From: Thermovirga sp.
Lineage (GTDB): Bacteria; Synergistota; Synergistia; Synergistales; Thermovirgaceae
Assembly: GCF_017656375.1 (NCBI RefSeq)
Contig: NZ_JACDOB010000010.1
Coordinates: 1-55,244 of the forward strand
Length of the DNA: 55,244 nt
Direction: 5' to 3'
Of the stretch, positions 46,082-53,691 are shown piece by piece. Every line of letters begins with the position of its first letter. Within the stretch, counting starts at the first letter, position 1. The notes beneath the pieces were generated by a model. It saw nothing but the letters and a program-made list of their open reading frames with translations, had not been told where the DNA came from and did not search any database. The position numbers and the translations under genes are program-made.

Positions 46082-46648
46082 CTACTGGGAGGAAAGAGGC
46101 AAACGATAAGGTGACCTTTTAATTGTCTCAATAACAGGCAGGAGCAAATTCTTTATTGTGGTTGCTATATCAAAATAAATTTCATCACTGTTGCCAATAG
46201 GGTCAGGAATATCTCCATTTTTACATAAGAACATGGAAGCATTTTTACTTGCACTTCCACCGCACTCTAAATAAAGGTCATACAATCTAATCACGTTCCC
46301 TTTAGATCCAGTTATTTCGTTCTTGATAGTATAAACATGGGCATTGGTCATACCCACAAATAAAGTGTCTCCAACTACCGCAATATCTCTAATATTTCTC
46401 GTTCTATGAGTCGAAATATCGACACCAAACCTACTCATGGCCCGAACAGCTTCAGGGGCAGCTGGAAACCTTCCATAAACAGCTGTTCCCGCCGAAAGAG
46501 CATGCCATACCCCATCAAGAGCTTCCATGCGGAAAAGATAATTAGCCAGCCCCTCCGCCATCGGGCTTCGGCAAGTGTTTCCTGTGCAAACAAAAATTAT
46601 AAATTTCCCCTCTTTTGTAGCTAATTCTTCAGCTTTATATCCAATCAT
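46082..46648 (-). CDS. Low-molecular-weight protein tyrosine/arginine phosphatase family protein
   Basis: 188 residues with the phosphatase loop FVCTGNTCRSPMAEG (Cys21 and Arg27 of CX5R) and the general-acid region DIPDPIGNSDEIY near the C-terminus. GVDISTHRTRNI is the usual second motif. Family members dephosphorylate Tyr or, as YwlE, Arg residues. The ATG at 46648 overlaps the pfkB stop as ATGA, so the two are probably translationally coupled; an open frame extends 32 codons into pfkB but has no family similarity there. The phosphatase core looks active. Confidence 0.9.
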   Translation of the reverse strand: MIGYKAEELATKEGKFIIFVCTGNTCRSPMAEGLANYLFRMEALDGVWHALSAGTAVYGRFPAAPEAVRAMSRFGVDISTHRTRNIRDIAVVGDTLFVGMTNAHVYTIKNEITGSKGNVIRLYDLYLECGGSASKNASMFLCKNGDIPDPIGNSDEIYFDIATTIKNLLLPVIETIKRSPYRLPLSSQ

Positions 46649-47577
46649 GAGAGTTTTTCCAGAGTTACTTCTTTCATTAAATCCCCAACCTTTTCCCTGC
46701 TGGATATCCCTTTCTCTATGTGAAGCGCATCCTCCCATGCACATGCCATAGAAAAGCGAATCATGTCCTCAACGTCCATACCTTCAACAAAACCCACCAT
46801 CAAGCCTGCCATAAGGGCTTCTCCGGCGCCAAACATTGACACAAGCCCTTTCCTGCCGAACTCCGCAAGGTACACCCCCTTGGGGGTAAAGAAAACCTCG
46901 CCATAGGCCCTGTACGACGTGGTAGCCCATTCGACACCATATTCATGCACCTTTGAAACCAAAGAAATAAGGTTATCCAAAGAGGTAAGGGAAATACCCG
47001 CCATTTGATTGATAAATCTACGATCTATCTTAGCTATATTAGGCCCTGTCTCCAGAGCCTCCATCAAGGAAGGACCAGCAGCGTCAACCAGTGTAGTAAT
47101 TCCTTTGTTCTTAGCTCGAGATATAAGTTCTCTATATATATCCTGTGGGACTCCAGGAGGAAGCGATCCCCCCATATAAACAAATTTCGCCCTAGTTAGC
47201 ATTCTGTCGTAGTTATTTAAAAACCTGCCAAGGGCACCTTCAGACACATAAGGTCCACTTTCGGTTACACCTGTTTCTACATGGCCTATTTCATCTACTA
47301 TGTACACGTTCGTACGGGTTTCCCCTCGCACATGAACAAAATTAGTGGTAATTCTCTTCTTCCTAAGTTCGTCTCTTATAAATTCACCGTTAAAACCGGC
47401 AAGAAACCCCATTGCAGCGGAAGAATACCCTAACTGGGAAAGTATCAACGATACATTTACTCCCTTACCGCCAGCAGATCTATTAGTTTCACTAGCTCTA
47501 AACCATCCACCTGGTCTGAATTCCGGAACTACGTATTCCTCATCCACTGCCGGATTAAGTGTGACAGTGATTATCAT
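46645..47577 (-). CDS. PfkB-family sugar kinase (1-phosphofructokinase-like) with altered catalytic residues
   Basis: 310 residues. MIITVTLNPAVDEEYVV and SAGGKGVNVSLILSQLG match FruK/LacC-type kinases, and FVYMGGSLPPGVP is typical. The C-terminal signature is changed: the usual GAGD with catalytic Asp reads FGAGEALMAG (Glu253), and the usual KPN..E nucleotide segment reads AKIDRRFINQ (183-190). The protein may therefore be a weak kinase or a binding protein that lost activity. GGAGGGGGG precedes the ATG. It follows trxB and is coupled to the phosphatase gene by a 4-base overlap. Confidence 0.85.
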   Translation of the reverse strand: MIITVTLNPAVDEEYVVPEFRPGGWFRASETNRSAGGKGVNVSLILSQLGYSSAAMGFLAGFNGEFIRDELRKKRITTNFVHVRGETRTNVYIVDEIGHVETGVTESGPYVSEGALGRFLNNYDRMLTRAKFVYMGGSLPPGVPQDIYRELISRAKNKGITTLVDAAGPSLMEALETGPNIAKIDRRFINQMAGISLTSLDNLISLVSKVHEYGVEWATTSYRAYGEVFFTPKGVYLAEFGRKGLVSMFGAGEALMAGLMVGFVEGMDVEDMIRFSMACAWEDALHIEKGISSREKVGDLMKEVTLEKLS

Positions 47578-47655
47578 AACTATCCCCCCTCCCTGTTTCT
47601 AAATCCAGGATAAGGAGCCAAGACATGCTGGCCCCTCATCCCATTAAACCACATA

Positions 47656-48846
47656 TTAGCTAAGTCCAACGAACCTCTTTGCCTCTTCGGCACTGGCCAC
47701 CTTTTCCGCTTTGAGAATTTTACCTTTAGAAAGCTCTAACATCATAGGCATCTCTTCAATTCCTAACTTTTCCGTCATTCTTGAGTTCTTATACCCATCA
47801 ATTAAAACCAAATCCTGTACTTGGGATTTCAACTCTTCTAGTTGGGATGCAAGACCCATTTGGGATTCATCTATACTTGAGTACAGGAATATGAAAGTAT
47901 GCTCCGGCTCAAAAACTTTCTGCCTCAAATGTAACTGTTCAGCAATATAAGCATATGCAGCCATTGCTGCGGTGGCTCCATCTCCAGCAGCAGTTATTAC
48001 TTGCCTCAGATATTTATCTCTCACATCACCTGCTGCAAAAACTCCTTCAACAGATGTCTCCATTCGATCGTTAGTCTTAATCCATCCACCAGGAGCGACA
48101 TCCACCATATCTCCTAAAAATTTCGCGTTGGGCTCCATACCAACAAAAACAAAAACACCAGCAACTGGCAATTCGCTAGTTTCTTGCGTCTTAACATTAT
48201 GAAGGACAAGGTGAGTCACCATATCGTCACCAGCTATCTCCTTAACCACAGTATTCCATATCACTTCAATCTTATCGTTGCTCAATGCCCTTTCCACTGC
48301 TACTTTGTCCGCTCTAAAACTATCTCTGCGATGGATTATATAAACCTTAGAAGCAAACTGGGTCAAATACAAAGCCTCTTCAACAGCAGTATTACCTCCT
48401 CCTATTACAGCAACTTCCTGTTCTTCAAAGAAGGCTCCGTCACATACAGCACAATAGCTTACACCTCTGCCGGTAAACTCTTCCTCGCCAGGAACTCCCA
48501 ACTTCCTGAATTTTGCTCCAGTCGCAACTATTATCGCCTCAGCCTCTATTGTGCCATTGTCCGTCACCACGAATTTTGATCCATCTTTAACTTCTATTTT
48601 TTGGACTTCGGCATCCCTGAATTCTGGTCCAAAGTGCTCTGCGTGTTTCCTAAAGGACTCCGCTAGCTCTGGTCCCGATGCATGAATGACTCCCGTCCAA
48701 TTTTCTATCTCATCAGTCAAGTTTATCTGGCCACCTGGAACGCCTTTTTCCAAGACTAACACATCCAACCCAGATCTTCTTCCATAAATTGATGCAGTAA
48801 GCCCTGCTGGGCCAGCACCTATAACTACTAATTCTCTCTTTTCCAT
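47656..48846 (-). CDS. trxB: Thioredoxin reductase with C-terminal thioredoxin-like extension
   Basis: 396 residues. The reductase part (about 1-308) has the FAD motif VIGAGPAGLTASIYGRR, redox YCAVCDGAFF (Cys132, Cys135), NADPH motif VIGGGNTAVEEALYL and GVFAAGDVRDKYLRQVITAAGDG. Ordinary TrxB ends there. Here residues about 312-396 form an extra domain that reads like a thioredoxin fold: a beta strand (HTFIFLYSS), then IDGYKNSRMTEKLGIEEMPMMLELSKGKIL with the cis-Pro position, but the CxxC site is replaced by SSIDES. GGAGG precedes the ATG, and a promoter lies just upstream. Confidence 0.92.
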   Translation of the reverse strand: MEKRELVVIGAGPAGLTASIYGRRSGLDVLVLEKGVPGGQINLTDEIENWTGVIHASGPELAESFRKHAEHFGPEFRDAEVQKIEVKDGSKFVVTDNGTIEAEAIIVATGAKFRKLGVPGEEEFTGRGVSYCAVCDGAFFEEQEVAVIGGGNTAVEEALYLTQFASKVYIIHRRDSFRADKVAVERALSNDKIEVIWNTVVKEIAGDDMVTHLVLHNVKTQETSELPVAGVFVFVGMEPNAKFLGDMVDVAPGGWIKTNDRMETSVEGVFAAGDVRDKYLRQVITAAGDGATAAMAAYAYIAEQLHLRQKVFEPEHTFIFLYSSIDESQMGLASQLEELKSQVQDLVLIDGYKNSRMTEKLGIEEMPMMLELSKGKILKAEKVASAEEAKRFVGLS

Positions 48847-48876
48847 AACTAATTCCTCCTTTTTATAATTTCTAAC

Positions 48877-48905
48877 ATTAAATTTAATTCCCAGTGTTTC
48901 TTCAA
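48877..48905 (-). promoter_or_regulatory. Probable trxB promoter
   Basis: TTGAAG (48905-48900), a 17-base spacer and TTTAAT (48882-48877) on the minus strand lie about 30 bases before the trxB ATG, in the gap after prmC. The boxes match 4 to 5 of 6 positions each, so it is plausible but not certain. Confidence 0.45.
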
Positions 48906-48917
48906 AGGTTGCTAAAT

Positions 48918-49760
48918 TTATTTTCTTTGAAACACTAGCACTCTATCAAGTCCCGACAAATCTTTCCGCACGCCAACTAAGTTAAATTGCCCTCCATATA
49001 ATTTCGACAATTGCCTCCACTGAAGGGTCGAACCTATTTCCATAACAAGGTGCCCTCCATGGGACAATAGTCTATTAGCCACAGAACATAATAGGTTATA
49101 ATACTTAAGCCCATCAGTTCCACCATCGAGGGCTTCTATGGGCTCATAAAGTCTCACTTCGGGCATTAAATTTTGTATCTCCGTAGTAGGTATGTATGGG
49201 GGATTGCTCACTATTAGGTCAACCCTTTCATAAGCTTCGGGCAAATCCCAAGTTCCATTGGAATGCCACAAGAGAACCCTTTCCAAAACTCCCAAATTCT
49301 TAAAATTCCACCAGGCATAAAACAAAGCCTTGGGCGAGCAATCCACGGCCACGGCCTTACAGGTTGCCTTCTCTGAAAGAATAGCAGCAGCGATACATCC
49401 ACTGCCCGTTCCCCAATCCAGGAAAATTCCTTCTTCAAAGATCTCTAATGCCGCTTCCACCAAAATCTCCGTCTCTGGCCTCGGCACTAAACACCCTGGC
49501 CCTACTTTGAAGGTCAGCCCCCAAAATTCACTCTCACCTGTTATATACTGCAAAGGCTCTCTCTTGACCCTTCTTTCAAGCACTTCTTTAAACTTCGTTT
49601 TTTCGGCTGCGCTGAGCATATGTTCTGGGTAGCCATGAATATACCCTCGCCCTTTCCCAGTTGCCCACTCTAATATAAAGTCGGCCTCAAGAGATGGGTT
49701 AGGAACTCCTATTGATGAGAGTTCCTTAAAAGCCAAAAGCCTGGCCTCCCTAAAATTCAT
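48918..49760 (-). CDS. prmC: Release factor glutamine methyltransferase
   Basis: 280 residues. It methylates the Gln of the GGQ motif in release factors. The N-terminal helical domain (about 1-70) is followed by a Rossmann methyltransferase with FLDWGTGSGCIAAAIL (SAM) and the catalytic NPPY (LIVSNPPYIPTTEI). It starts 3 bases after the stop of prfA, which encodes its substrate. Confidence 0.96.
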   Translation of the reverse strand: MNFREARLLAFKELSSIGVPNPSLEADFILEWATGKGRGYIHGYPEHMLSAAEKTKFKEVLERRVKREPLQYITGESEFWGLTFKVGPGCLVPRPETEILVEAALEIFEEGIFLDWGTGSGCIAAAILSEKATCKAVAVDCSPKALFYAWWNFKNLGVLERVLLWHSNGTWDLPEAYERVDLIVSNPPYIPTTEIQNLMPEVRLYEPIEALDGGTDGLKYYNLLCSVANRLLSHGGHLVMEIGSTLQWRQLSKLYGGQFNLVGVRKDLSGLDRVLVFQRK

Positions 49761-49763
49761 TTC

Positions 49764-50837
49764 TTAGCTCCCCAAGGCTTTTAATTTCTCCGACTGGTCC
49801 GCGAGTATAAGAGCGGAAATCATTTCATCGAGGTCACCGTCCAGCATTTGGTCCAGCTTATACAAGGTCAAACCAATTCTATGATCTGTCACCCTGTTCT
49901 GTGGGAAGTTATAAGTCCTAATTCTCTCTGATCGATCTCCTGTCCCAATCTGTCCCTTACGTTCTGCAGCCAGCTCAGATGCCTGTTTCTGAATCTCGTT
50001 GTCCAAAAGTTTGGCTCGCAACAGTTTAAGCGCTTTTGCCCTGTTCTTAATCTGAGATCTCTCGTCCTGACATGTCACTACTATGCCTGTGGGCAAATGA
50101 GTAATGCGCACAGCAGAATCTGTCATATTTACATGCTGACCACCTGCGCCACTTGCCCTGTAGGTATCTATTTTAAGATCCTCATCTCTTATTTCCACAT
50201 CCACATCTTCGGCTTCAGGCAAAACGGCTACGGTAGCCGTGGAAGTGTGTATCCTCCCACTTGACTCAGTTACAGGAACTCTCTGTACCCGATGCACGCC
50301 ACTTTCATATTTGAGCTGGCTATAAGCCCCCGTACCATCTATTCTGAACACAATTTCCTTGTATCCACCTATACCTGTTTCGTGCATGGTCATTATCTCT
50401 GTAGCCCACCCTTTTCGTTCTGCGAAACGAGCGTACATCCTATATAGGTCCCCAGCGAAAAGGGCTGCCTCGTCGCCACCAGCTCCAGCTCGTATTTCCA
50501 TTATTACGCTCTTTTCATCATTTGGATCCTTAGGAAGCAACAGTAGCCTAAGTTTTTCGCTCAATCTTTCTTCTTCCGGTCCCAGCTCGTTGAGCTCTTC
50601 GTGGGCCATATCGGCAAGTTCCTTATCGCTCGAATGTAATAAGGATCTGGCTTCCGCCATCCTATCAGTTACTTCCTTGTATTGCCTATAGGTTTGGACT
50701 ATTTCTTCGAGAGTTGAATGTTTCTTCGCAAGCTTTTGCAACTCTTTCGGGTCTGAAATATACTGCGGATCTGCAAGTTTTCTTTCTATCTCTTGATAGG
50801 TTTCTTCAACTTCTTTGAGTTTTTTCGATAAATCCAT
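49764..50837 (-). CDS. prfA: Peptide chain release factor 1
   Basis: About 357 residues. It reads UAA and UAG stop codons and triggers peptide release. The N-terminal helical domain starts [18 protein letters not shown], domain 2 has the RF1 tripeptide region ([18 protein letters not shown]), and domain 3 has the catalytic [16 protein letters not shown]. The first in-frame ATG is at 50849; the ATG at 50837 gives the standard RF1 N-terminus and is preferred, though its SD (GAGGG) is close. Both lie inside the 3' end of the DUF1385 gene, so translation is coupled. Confidence 0.96.
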   Translation of the reverse strand: MDLSKKLKEVEETYQEIERKLADPQYISDPKELQKLAKKHSTLEEIVQTYRQYKEVTDRMAEARSLLHSSDKELADMAHEELNELGPEEERLSEKLRLLLLPKDPNDEKSVIMEIRAGAGGDEAALFAGDLYRMYARFAERKGWATEIMTMHETGIGGYKEIVFRIDGTGAYSQLKYESGVHRVQRVPVTESSGRIHTSTATVAVLPEAEDVDVEIRDEDLKIDTYRASGAGGQHVNMTDSAVRITHLPTGIVVTCQDERSQIKNRAKALKLLRAKLLDNEIQKQASELAAERKGQIGTGDRSERIRTYNFPQNRVTDHRIGLTLYKLDQMLDGDLDEMISALILADQSEKLKALGS

Positions 50838-51786
50838 TACCCTCACCATCCGGTTCTTGGTTGTAACTTTCTACATCGCATCCTAGGGCCACTTCCAACG
50901 CCCTGATAGCGACAGCCAATTGCTCCATATCTGGTTCCCTTGTCGTAAGATATTGCAACCAAAGAGTTGGTAACATAAAAAGCCTTCCTACTCGTCCGGC
51001 TTTACCACACCACTTTATTATCTCGTATGATATGCCTATTACAAGAGGCAACAACAAAACTCTGGATCCAATTCTCACAATAAGTCCCCTAGTGGGAACA
51101 ACAGAAAAAACTATAATGCTAATTATAACAACCACCAAAAGGAATGATGTTCCACATCTAGGATGAATCCGTGAATAAGTACTAACTTTAGCTGGGGTAA
51201 GCTCCTCTCCGCTTTCATACGCGTTTATAGTCTTATGCTCGGCACCATGATAAGCAAACACTCGCCTAATATCTTTCCAGAGCCCTATGACAGCAACATA
51301 TCCTACAAAAATTGCTCCTCTTATGATTCCTTCAAGTACCTGTCCAACCCCTTCACCTAAACCCCAAAAGCCCACTAGCCAGTCCGACATCAAAAGGGGT
51401 AGAACAACAAAAAAAACTATCACTGCAATAATAGCTATAGCAACAGAGATAATAAATCCACCCTTGCCGATGGACTCTTCCTCTGGAAGAGCTATTTCTG
51501 CCGATAGAGAAAGGGCCTTAGCTCCAGTACAAAGCATTTCCGCCATAACAGCCAGGCCTCTTAATATCGGCAAATTCCAAAACCCTTTATCTGCCCAAGA
51601 CCTGCCAATCCAACTTTTAGTCCAAATGTCTCCTGTCGGAGTCCTCACCGCAAGCCCCCATCGTTTTGGCCCCTTCATGAGAACCCCCTCAAGTACCGCT
51701 TGCCCCCCAACGGGCACTTCACGCTTCAGCCTAAATAACAAAATACAACCAAGCAACCTCGCTAACTGGCTAAAAATCAAGGACAT
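50806..51786 (-). CDS. DUF1385 family membrane protein
   Basis: 326 residues. The family signature [25 protein letters not shown] is at residues 26-50. Hydrophobic helices follow at about 115-140, 150-175 and 220-270, and [23 protein letters not shown] and [16 protein letters not shown] are conserved family blocks with His, Glu and Cys. Function is unknown; a metal-dependent role is suggested by the conserved residues. In many genomes it sits beside rpmE, prfA and prmC, as here. It overlaps thyX by 17 bases at its start. Confidence 0.9.
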   Translation of the reverse strand: MSLIFSQLARLLGCILLFRLKREVPVGGQAVLEGVLMKGPKRWGLAVRTPTGDIWTKSWIGRSWADKGFWNLPILRGLAVMAEMLCTGAKALSLSAEIALPEEESIGKGGFIISVAIAIIAVIVFFVVLPLLMSDWLVGFWGLGEGVGQVLEGIIRGAIFVGYVAVIGLWKDIRRVFAYHGAEHKTINAYESGEELTPAKVSTYSRIHPRCGTSFLLVVVIISIIVFSVVPTRGLIVRIGSRVLLLPLVIGISYEIIKWCGKAGRVGRLFMLPTLWLQYLTTREPDMEQLAVAIRALEVALGCDVESYNQEPDGEGNGFIEKTQRS

Positions 51787-52474
51787 CCGCCAATACTTCC
51801 TCTACGTTTTTATATGGCTCGCCACACGAAGATACTTCCTTGCATTTTCCATAAACTACACACGAAGGGCCAGCAAGCTTAAAAATCAGGGGAGCTTTTT
51901 CCCTTACCAAAAGCAACATCCTTCTGGCAACCTCTCGAATCTCCCATTGAGCTCGCCTGCACAGCCTTAGGCTAAAGAAATGATGCAGCTCTCTCGCGTT
52001 CATCGTGACCACTATTCGCGTCTTCCAAGAATGAGGCAATACATACCTAGCATCTTCTCGTGGCACACCACGCTCTACAAGCAATTTATAAACTTCAAAG
52101 CTGTTTTGCACTATCTTCATATACTTATCTTTCAAGGCTCCGTCTTTAGTAATGGATGGAGGAACTACAACTTCAGGCTTTTCCATCAATACATACCTTT
52201 GGCTTTGCTGGGAGTAACTTGCAAGTCTATGCCTAACAAGCTGATGAGTACAAACCCTACTTAAGCCATCCATAGCAAAAGTAAAGGCAACATGCTCGAA
52301 AGGAGACATATGGCCAGACTTAACCAGGTGGGCCAAAAGCTTTGCGCTTTGATGGTCGCTCAGCCCCTCCTTTAAATTACAAGCTGACACATCACTGTAA
52401 CAAAGCTTAGCTGAGGCAGCAACAACCCTGTCAGGCTCAGGGGTAAAAGACAAAAGCTCAACGGACACACTCAT
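51770..52474 (-). CDS. thyX: FAD-dependent thymidylate synthase
   Basis: 234 residues. It makes dTMP from dUMP with reduced FAD and methylene-THF. The ThyX motif RHRLASYSQQSQRY is present (usual form RHRxxSxNxxSxRY), with HMSPFEHVAFTF near the N-terminus and NARELHHFFSLRLCRRAQWEIRE near the C-terminus. No strong SD is seen before the ATG; GTGATG lies close upstream. A perfect inverted repeat separates it from rpmE. Confidence 0.96.
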   Translation of the reverse strand: MSVSVELLSFTPEPDRVVAASAKLCYSDVSACNLKEGLSDHQSAKLLAHLVKSGHMSPFEHVAFTFAMDGLSRVCTHQLVRHRLASYSQQSQRYVLMEKPEVVVPPSITKDGALKDKYMKIVQNSFEVYKLLVERGVPREDARYVLPHSWKTRIVVTMNARELHHFFSLRLCRRAQWEIREVARRMLLLVREKAPLIFKLAGPSCVVYGKCKEVSSCGEPYKNVEEVLADVLDF

Positions 52475-52487
52475 GGTTCATCACGTT

Positions 52488-52516
52488 CTAAAGAGGGAGC
52501 TTTGCCCCCTCTTTAG
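52488..52516 (-). other. Perfect inverted repeat between rpmE and thyX
   Basis: Arms CTAAAGAGGG and CCCTCTTTAG (52488-52497 and 52507-52516) with a 9-base loop. The repeat includes the rpmE stop codon. On the minus strand no T-run follows, so it is not a normal terminator. It may protect the rpmE message 3' end or reduce read-through into thyX. Confidence 0.55.
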
Positions 52517-52761
52517 CCCTGTTCCTTTTCTGCAGTTTCTTCCACGGGACGACCAAAACGGGTCCCAGCATACTTGCGCTGGAACTTCTCAACCCTACCG
52601 GCCTCAATAACAAGCGACCCTCTCTTGCCAGTGTAGAAGGGATGGCACGAGGAACAAACTGCAACTTTTATTTCCTTCAAAGTTGACCTCGTCTCAAACC
52701 TGTTGCCACAAGCACAACTTACCTTACAGGGACCATATTCAGGATGAATATCCTTCTTCAA
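52513..52761 (-). CDS. rpmE: Large ribosomal subunit protein bL31
   Basis: About 82 residues starting at a TTG codon: LKKDIHPEYGPCKVSC is the L31 N-terminus and GGAGGTG lies 6 bases upstream of the TTG at 52761. The frame extends to an ATG at 52797, but those 12 extra codons are not L31-like and contain the SD. The zinc-binding set CxC ... CxxC (SCACGNRF, VCSSCHPFYTG) is complete, so this is the zinc-containing form. A short acidic tail follows the conserved region. Confidence 0.93.
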   Translation of the reverse strand: MKKDIHPEYGPCKVSCACGNRFETRSTLKEIKVAVCSSCHPFYTGKRGSLVIEAGRVEKFQRKYAGTRFGRPVEETAEKEQG

Positions 52762-52803
52762 CGAAAACACCTCCACGCTACATACTTTACACCACAAGTT
52801 GTG

Positions 52804-52832
52804 AATGTATCACACCTAAGCTTAAAGCACAA
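52804..52832 (-). promoter_or_regulatory. Possible promoter for rpmE
   Basis: TTGTGC (52832-52827), 17-base spacer and TACATT (52809-52804) on the minus strand, about 45 bases before the rpmE start. A palindrome CACAAGTTGTG (52793-52803) lies between the -10 box and the SD and could be a protein site. Confidence 0.4.
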
Positions 52833-52841
52833 GAGGATATA

Positions 52842-53381
52842 TTACAAGTGCATTACACCAAGACCACATCGCTCGTGATGGGCTACCGCATGATAAGCCG
52901 TATCTCCTAGAACCGCTACAGCTATCCAGCGGTCATTTCTCACTATGCCTATTTTTGCCCCTATACTCGCTTCAAGCATGCTCATGCTTACAAAACCATT
53001 CAAGGCCTCAACCGCAGCATGCATCAACGCATGCATCTCGTTGGATTCCTTCTCCACAACTCCCGCATTCAAAGCCGCACCTACGAGGGCCCTTGTTATC
53101 TTCTGTGGCAACTCTCCAGCCAAACCTCCAACTTCTGTCGCAACCGCTTTCCAGCCACTAGCAATTATCTGCTTCTTCACGCTCTCCTCCTCTTCTTCAT
53201 CGGTAGTGAGAGCAAGCAAAAGGGCAGCTCTTCCAACTTGGCTTCTTTGTTTAAGGTCTATCTTTACACTGAGTTTTACGTACTCCATCTCCTGATTACC
53301 GCAACTTTCTTTTATTTCTTCAGCCTCTTCTTCACGCTCTTGCGGAAGGTCACCAAACCCTATAAAAGTTTTCCAGTCCAT
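52842..53381 (-). CDS. HutP family RNA-binding antitermination regulator
   Basis: 179 residues. The C-terminal 130 residues resemble HutP, the hexameric His- and Mg2+-dependent antiterminator of Bacillus hut operons. Marks are VGRAALLLAL, ASGWKAVATEVGGL, NEMHALMHAAVEALNGF, WIAVAVLGD and the C-terminal CGLGVMHL. The metal/His-binding histidines in the HALxH motif (His117, His121) and in AHHE (His168/169) are conserved. A charged N-terminal extension of about 45 residues is not in Bacillus HutP, and one loop is shorter. GGAGG lies 9 bases before the ATG at 53381. No hut gene lies nearby; it is divergent from a TAXI receptor gene and upstream of rpmE. Confidence 0.85.
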   Translation of the reverse strand: MDWKTFIGFGDLPQEREEEAEEIKESCGNQEMEYVKLSVKIDLKQRSQVGRAALLLALTTDEEEEESVKKQIIASGWKAVATEVGGLAGELPQKITRALVGAALNAGVVEKESNEMHALMHAAVEALNGFVSMSMLEASIGAKIGIVRNDRWIAVAVLGDTAYHAVAHHERCGLGVMHL

Positions 53382-53529
53382 TTTATAAACCTCCAAATAA
53401 ACATACATAGGTTATTTTACATGACATACGGCTTCTGAGCATAGTGGCAATATGCATTTTCGCCCCATTCTAAGAATTATTTTCCTCAATGCTAGTTCTC
53501 ACATATCTACAAGCTATCTAAATCAAGAC

Positions 53530-53558
53530 TTGAAACATATGTCACATAAAATTATACT
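53530..53558 (+). promoter_or_regulatory. Promoter of the TAXI receptor gene
   Basis: TTGAAA (53530-53535), a 17-base spacer and TATACT (53553-53558), close to consensus. The start codon is about 130 bases downstream, leaving a long untranslated leader that contains an inverted repeat and several NAG triplets. Confidence 0.65.
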
Positions 53559-53615
53559 TAAATTGAAATGTAGGCAAATTACATAAATGAAACAACGAAC
53601 AGATTGAAAGGGGGG

Positions 53616-53665
53616 GACTAAAAACTAGTTACTAGAAAAAGCAGTAAGAGGGGAGTTTTAGAGTC
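53616..53665 (+). promoter_or_regulatory. Structured leader of the TAXI receptor mRNA
   Basis: Arms GACTAAAAACT (53616-53626) and AGTTTTAGAGTC (53654-53665) pair with one bulge. The loop and right arm hold TAG at 53626 and 53633 (4-base spacing), CAG at 53642, GAG at 53648 and 53653, and TAG at 53659. A run of seven G precedes the stem. The SD lies 10 bases beyond. It could be a binding site for an RNA regulator such as the divergently encoded HutP homologue; this is speculative. Confidence 0.4.
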
Positions 53666-53691
53666 TAAAAATTAAAGGAGGCGATTTGATA

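Noticed and set aside
46649-46744. Longer N-terminus of the phosphatase
   Set aside because: The 32 extra codons lie within pfkB in another frame and show no phosphatase similarity; the ATGA overlap at 46648 is a typical coupled start.
52745-52797. Upstream ATG (52797) for rpmE
   Set aside because: The extra residues are not L31-like and contain the SD itself; the TTG at 52761 fits spacing and family start.
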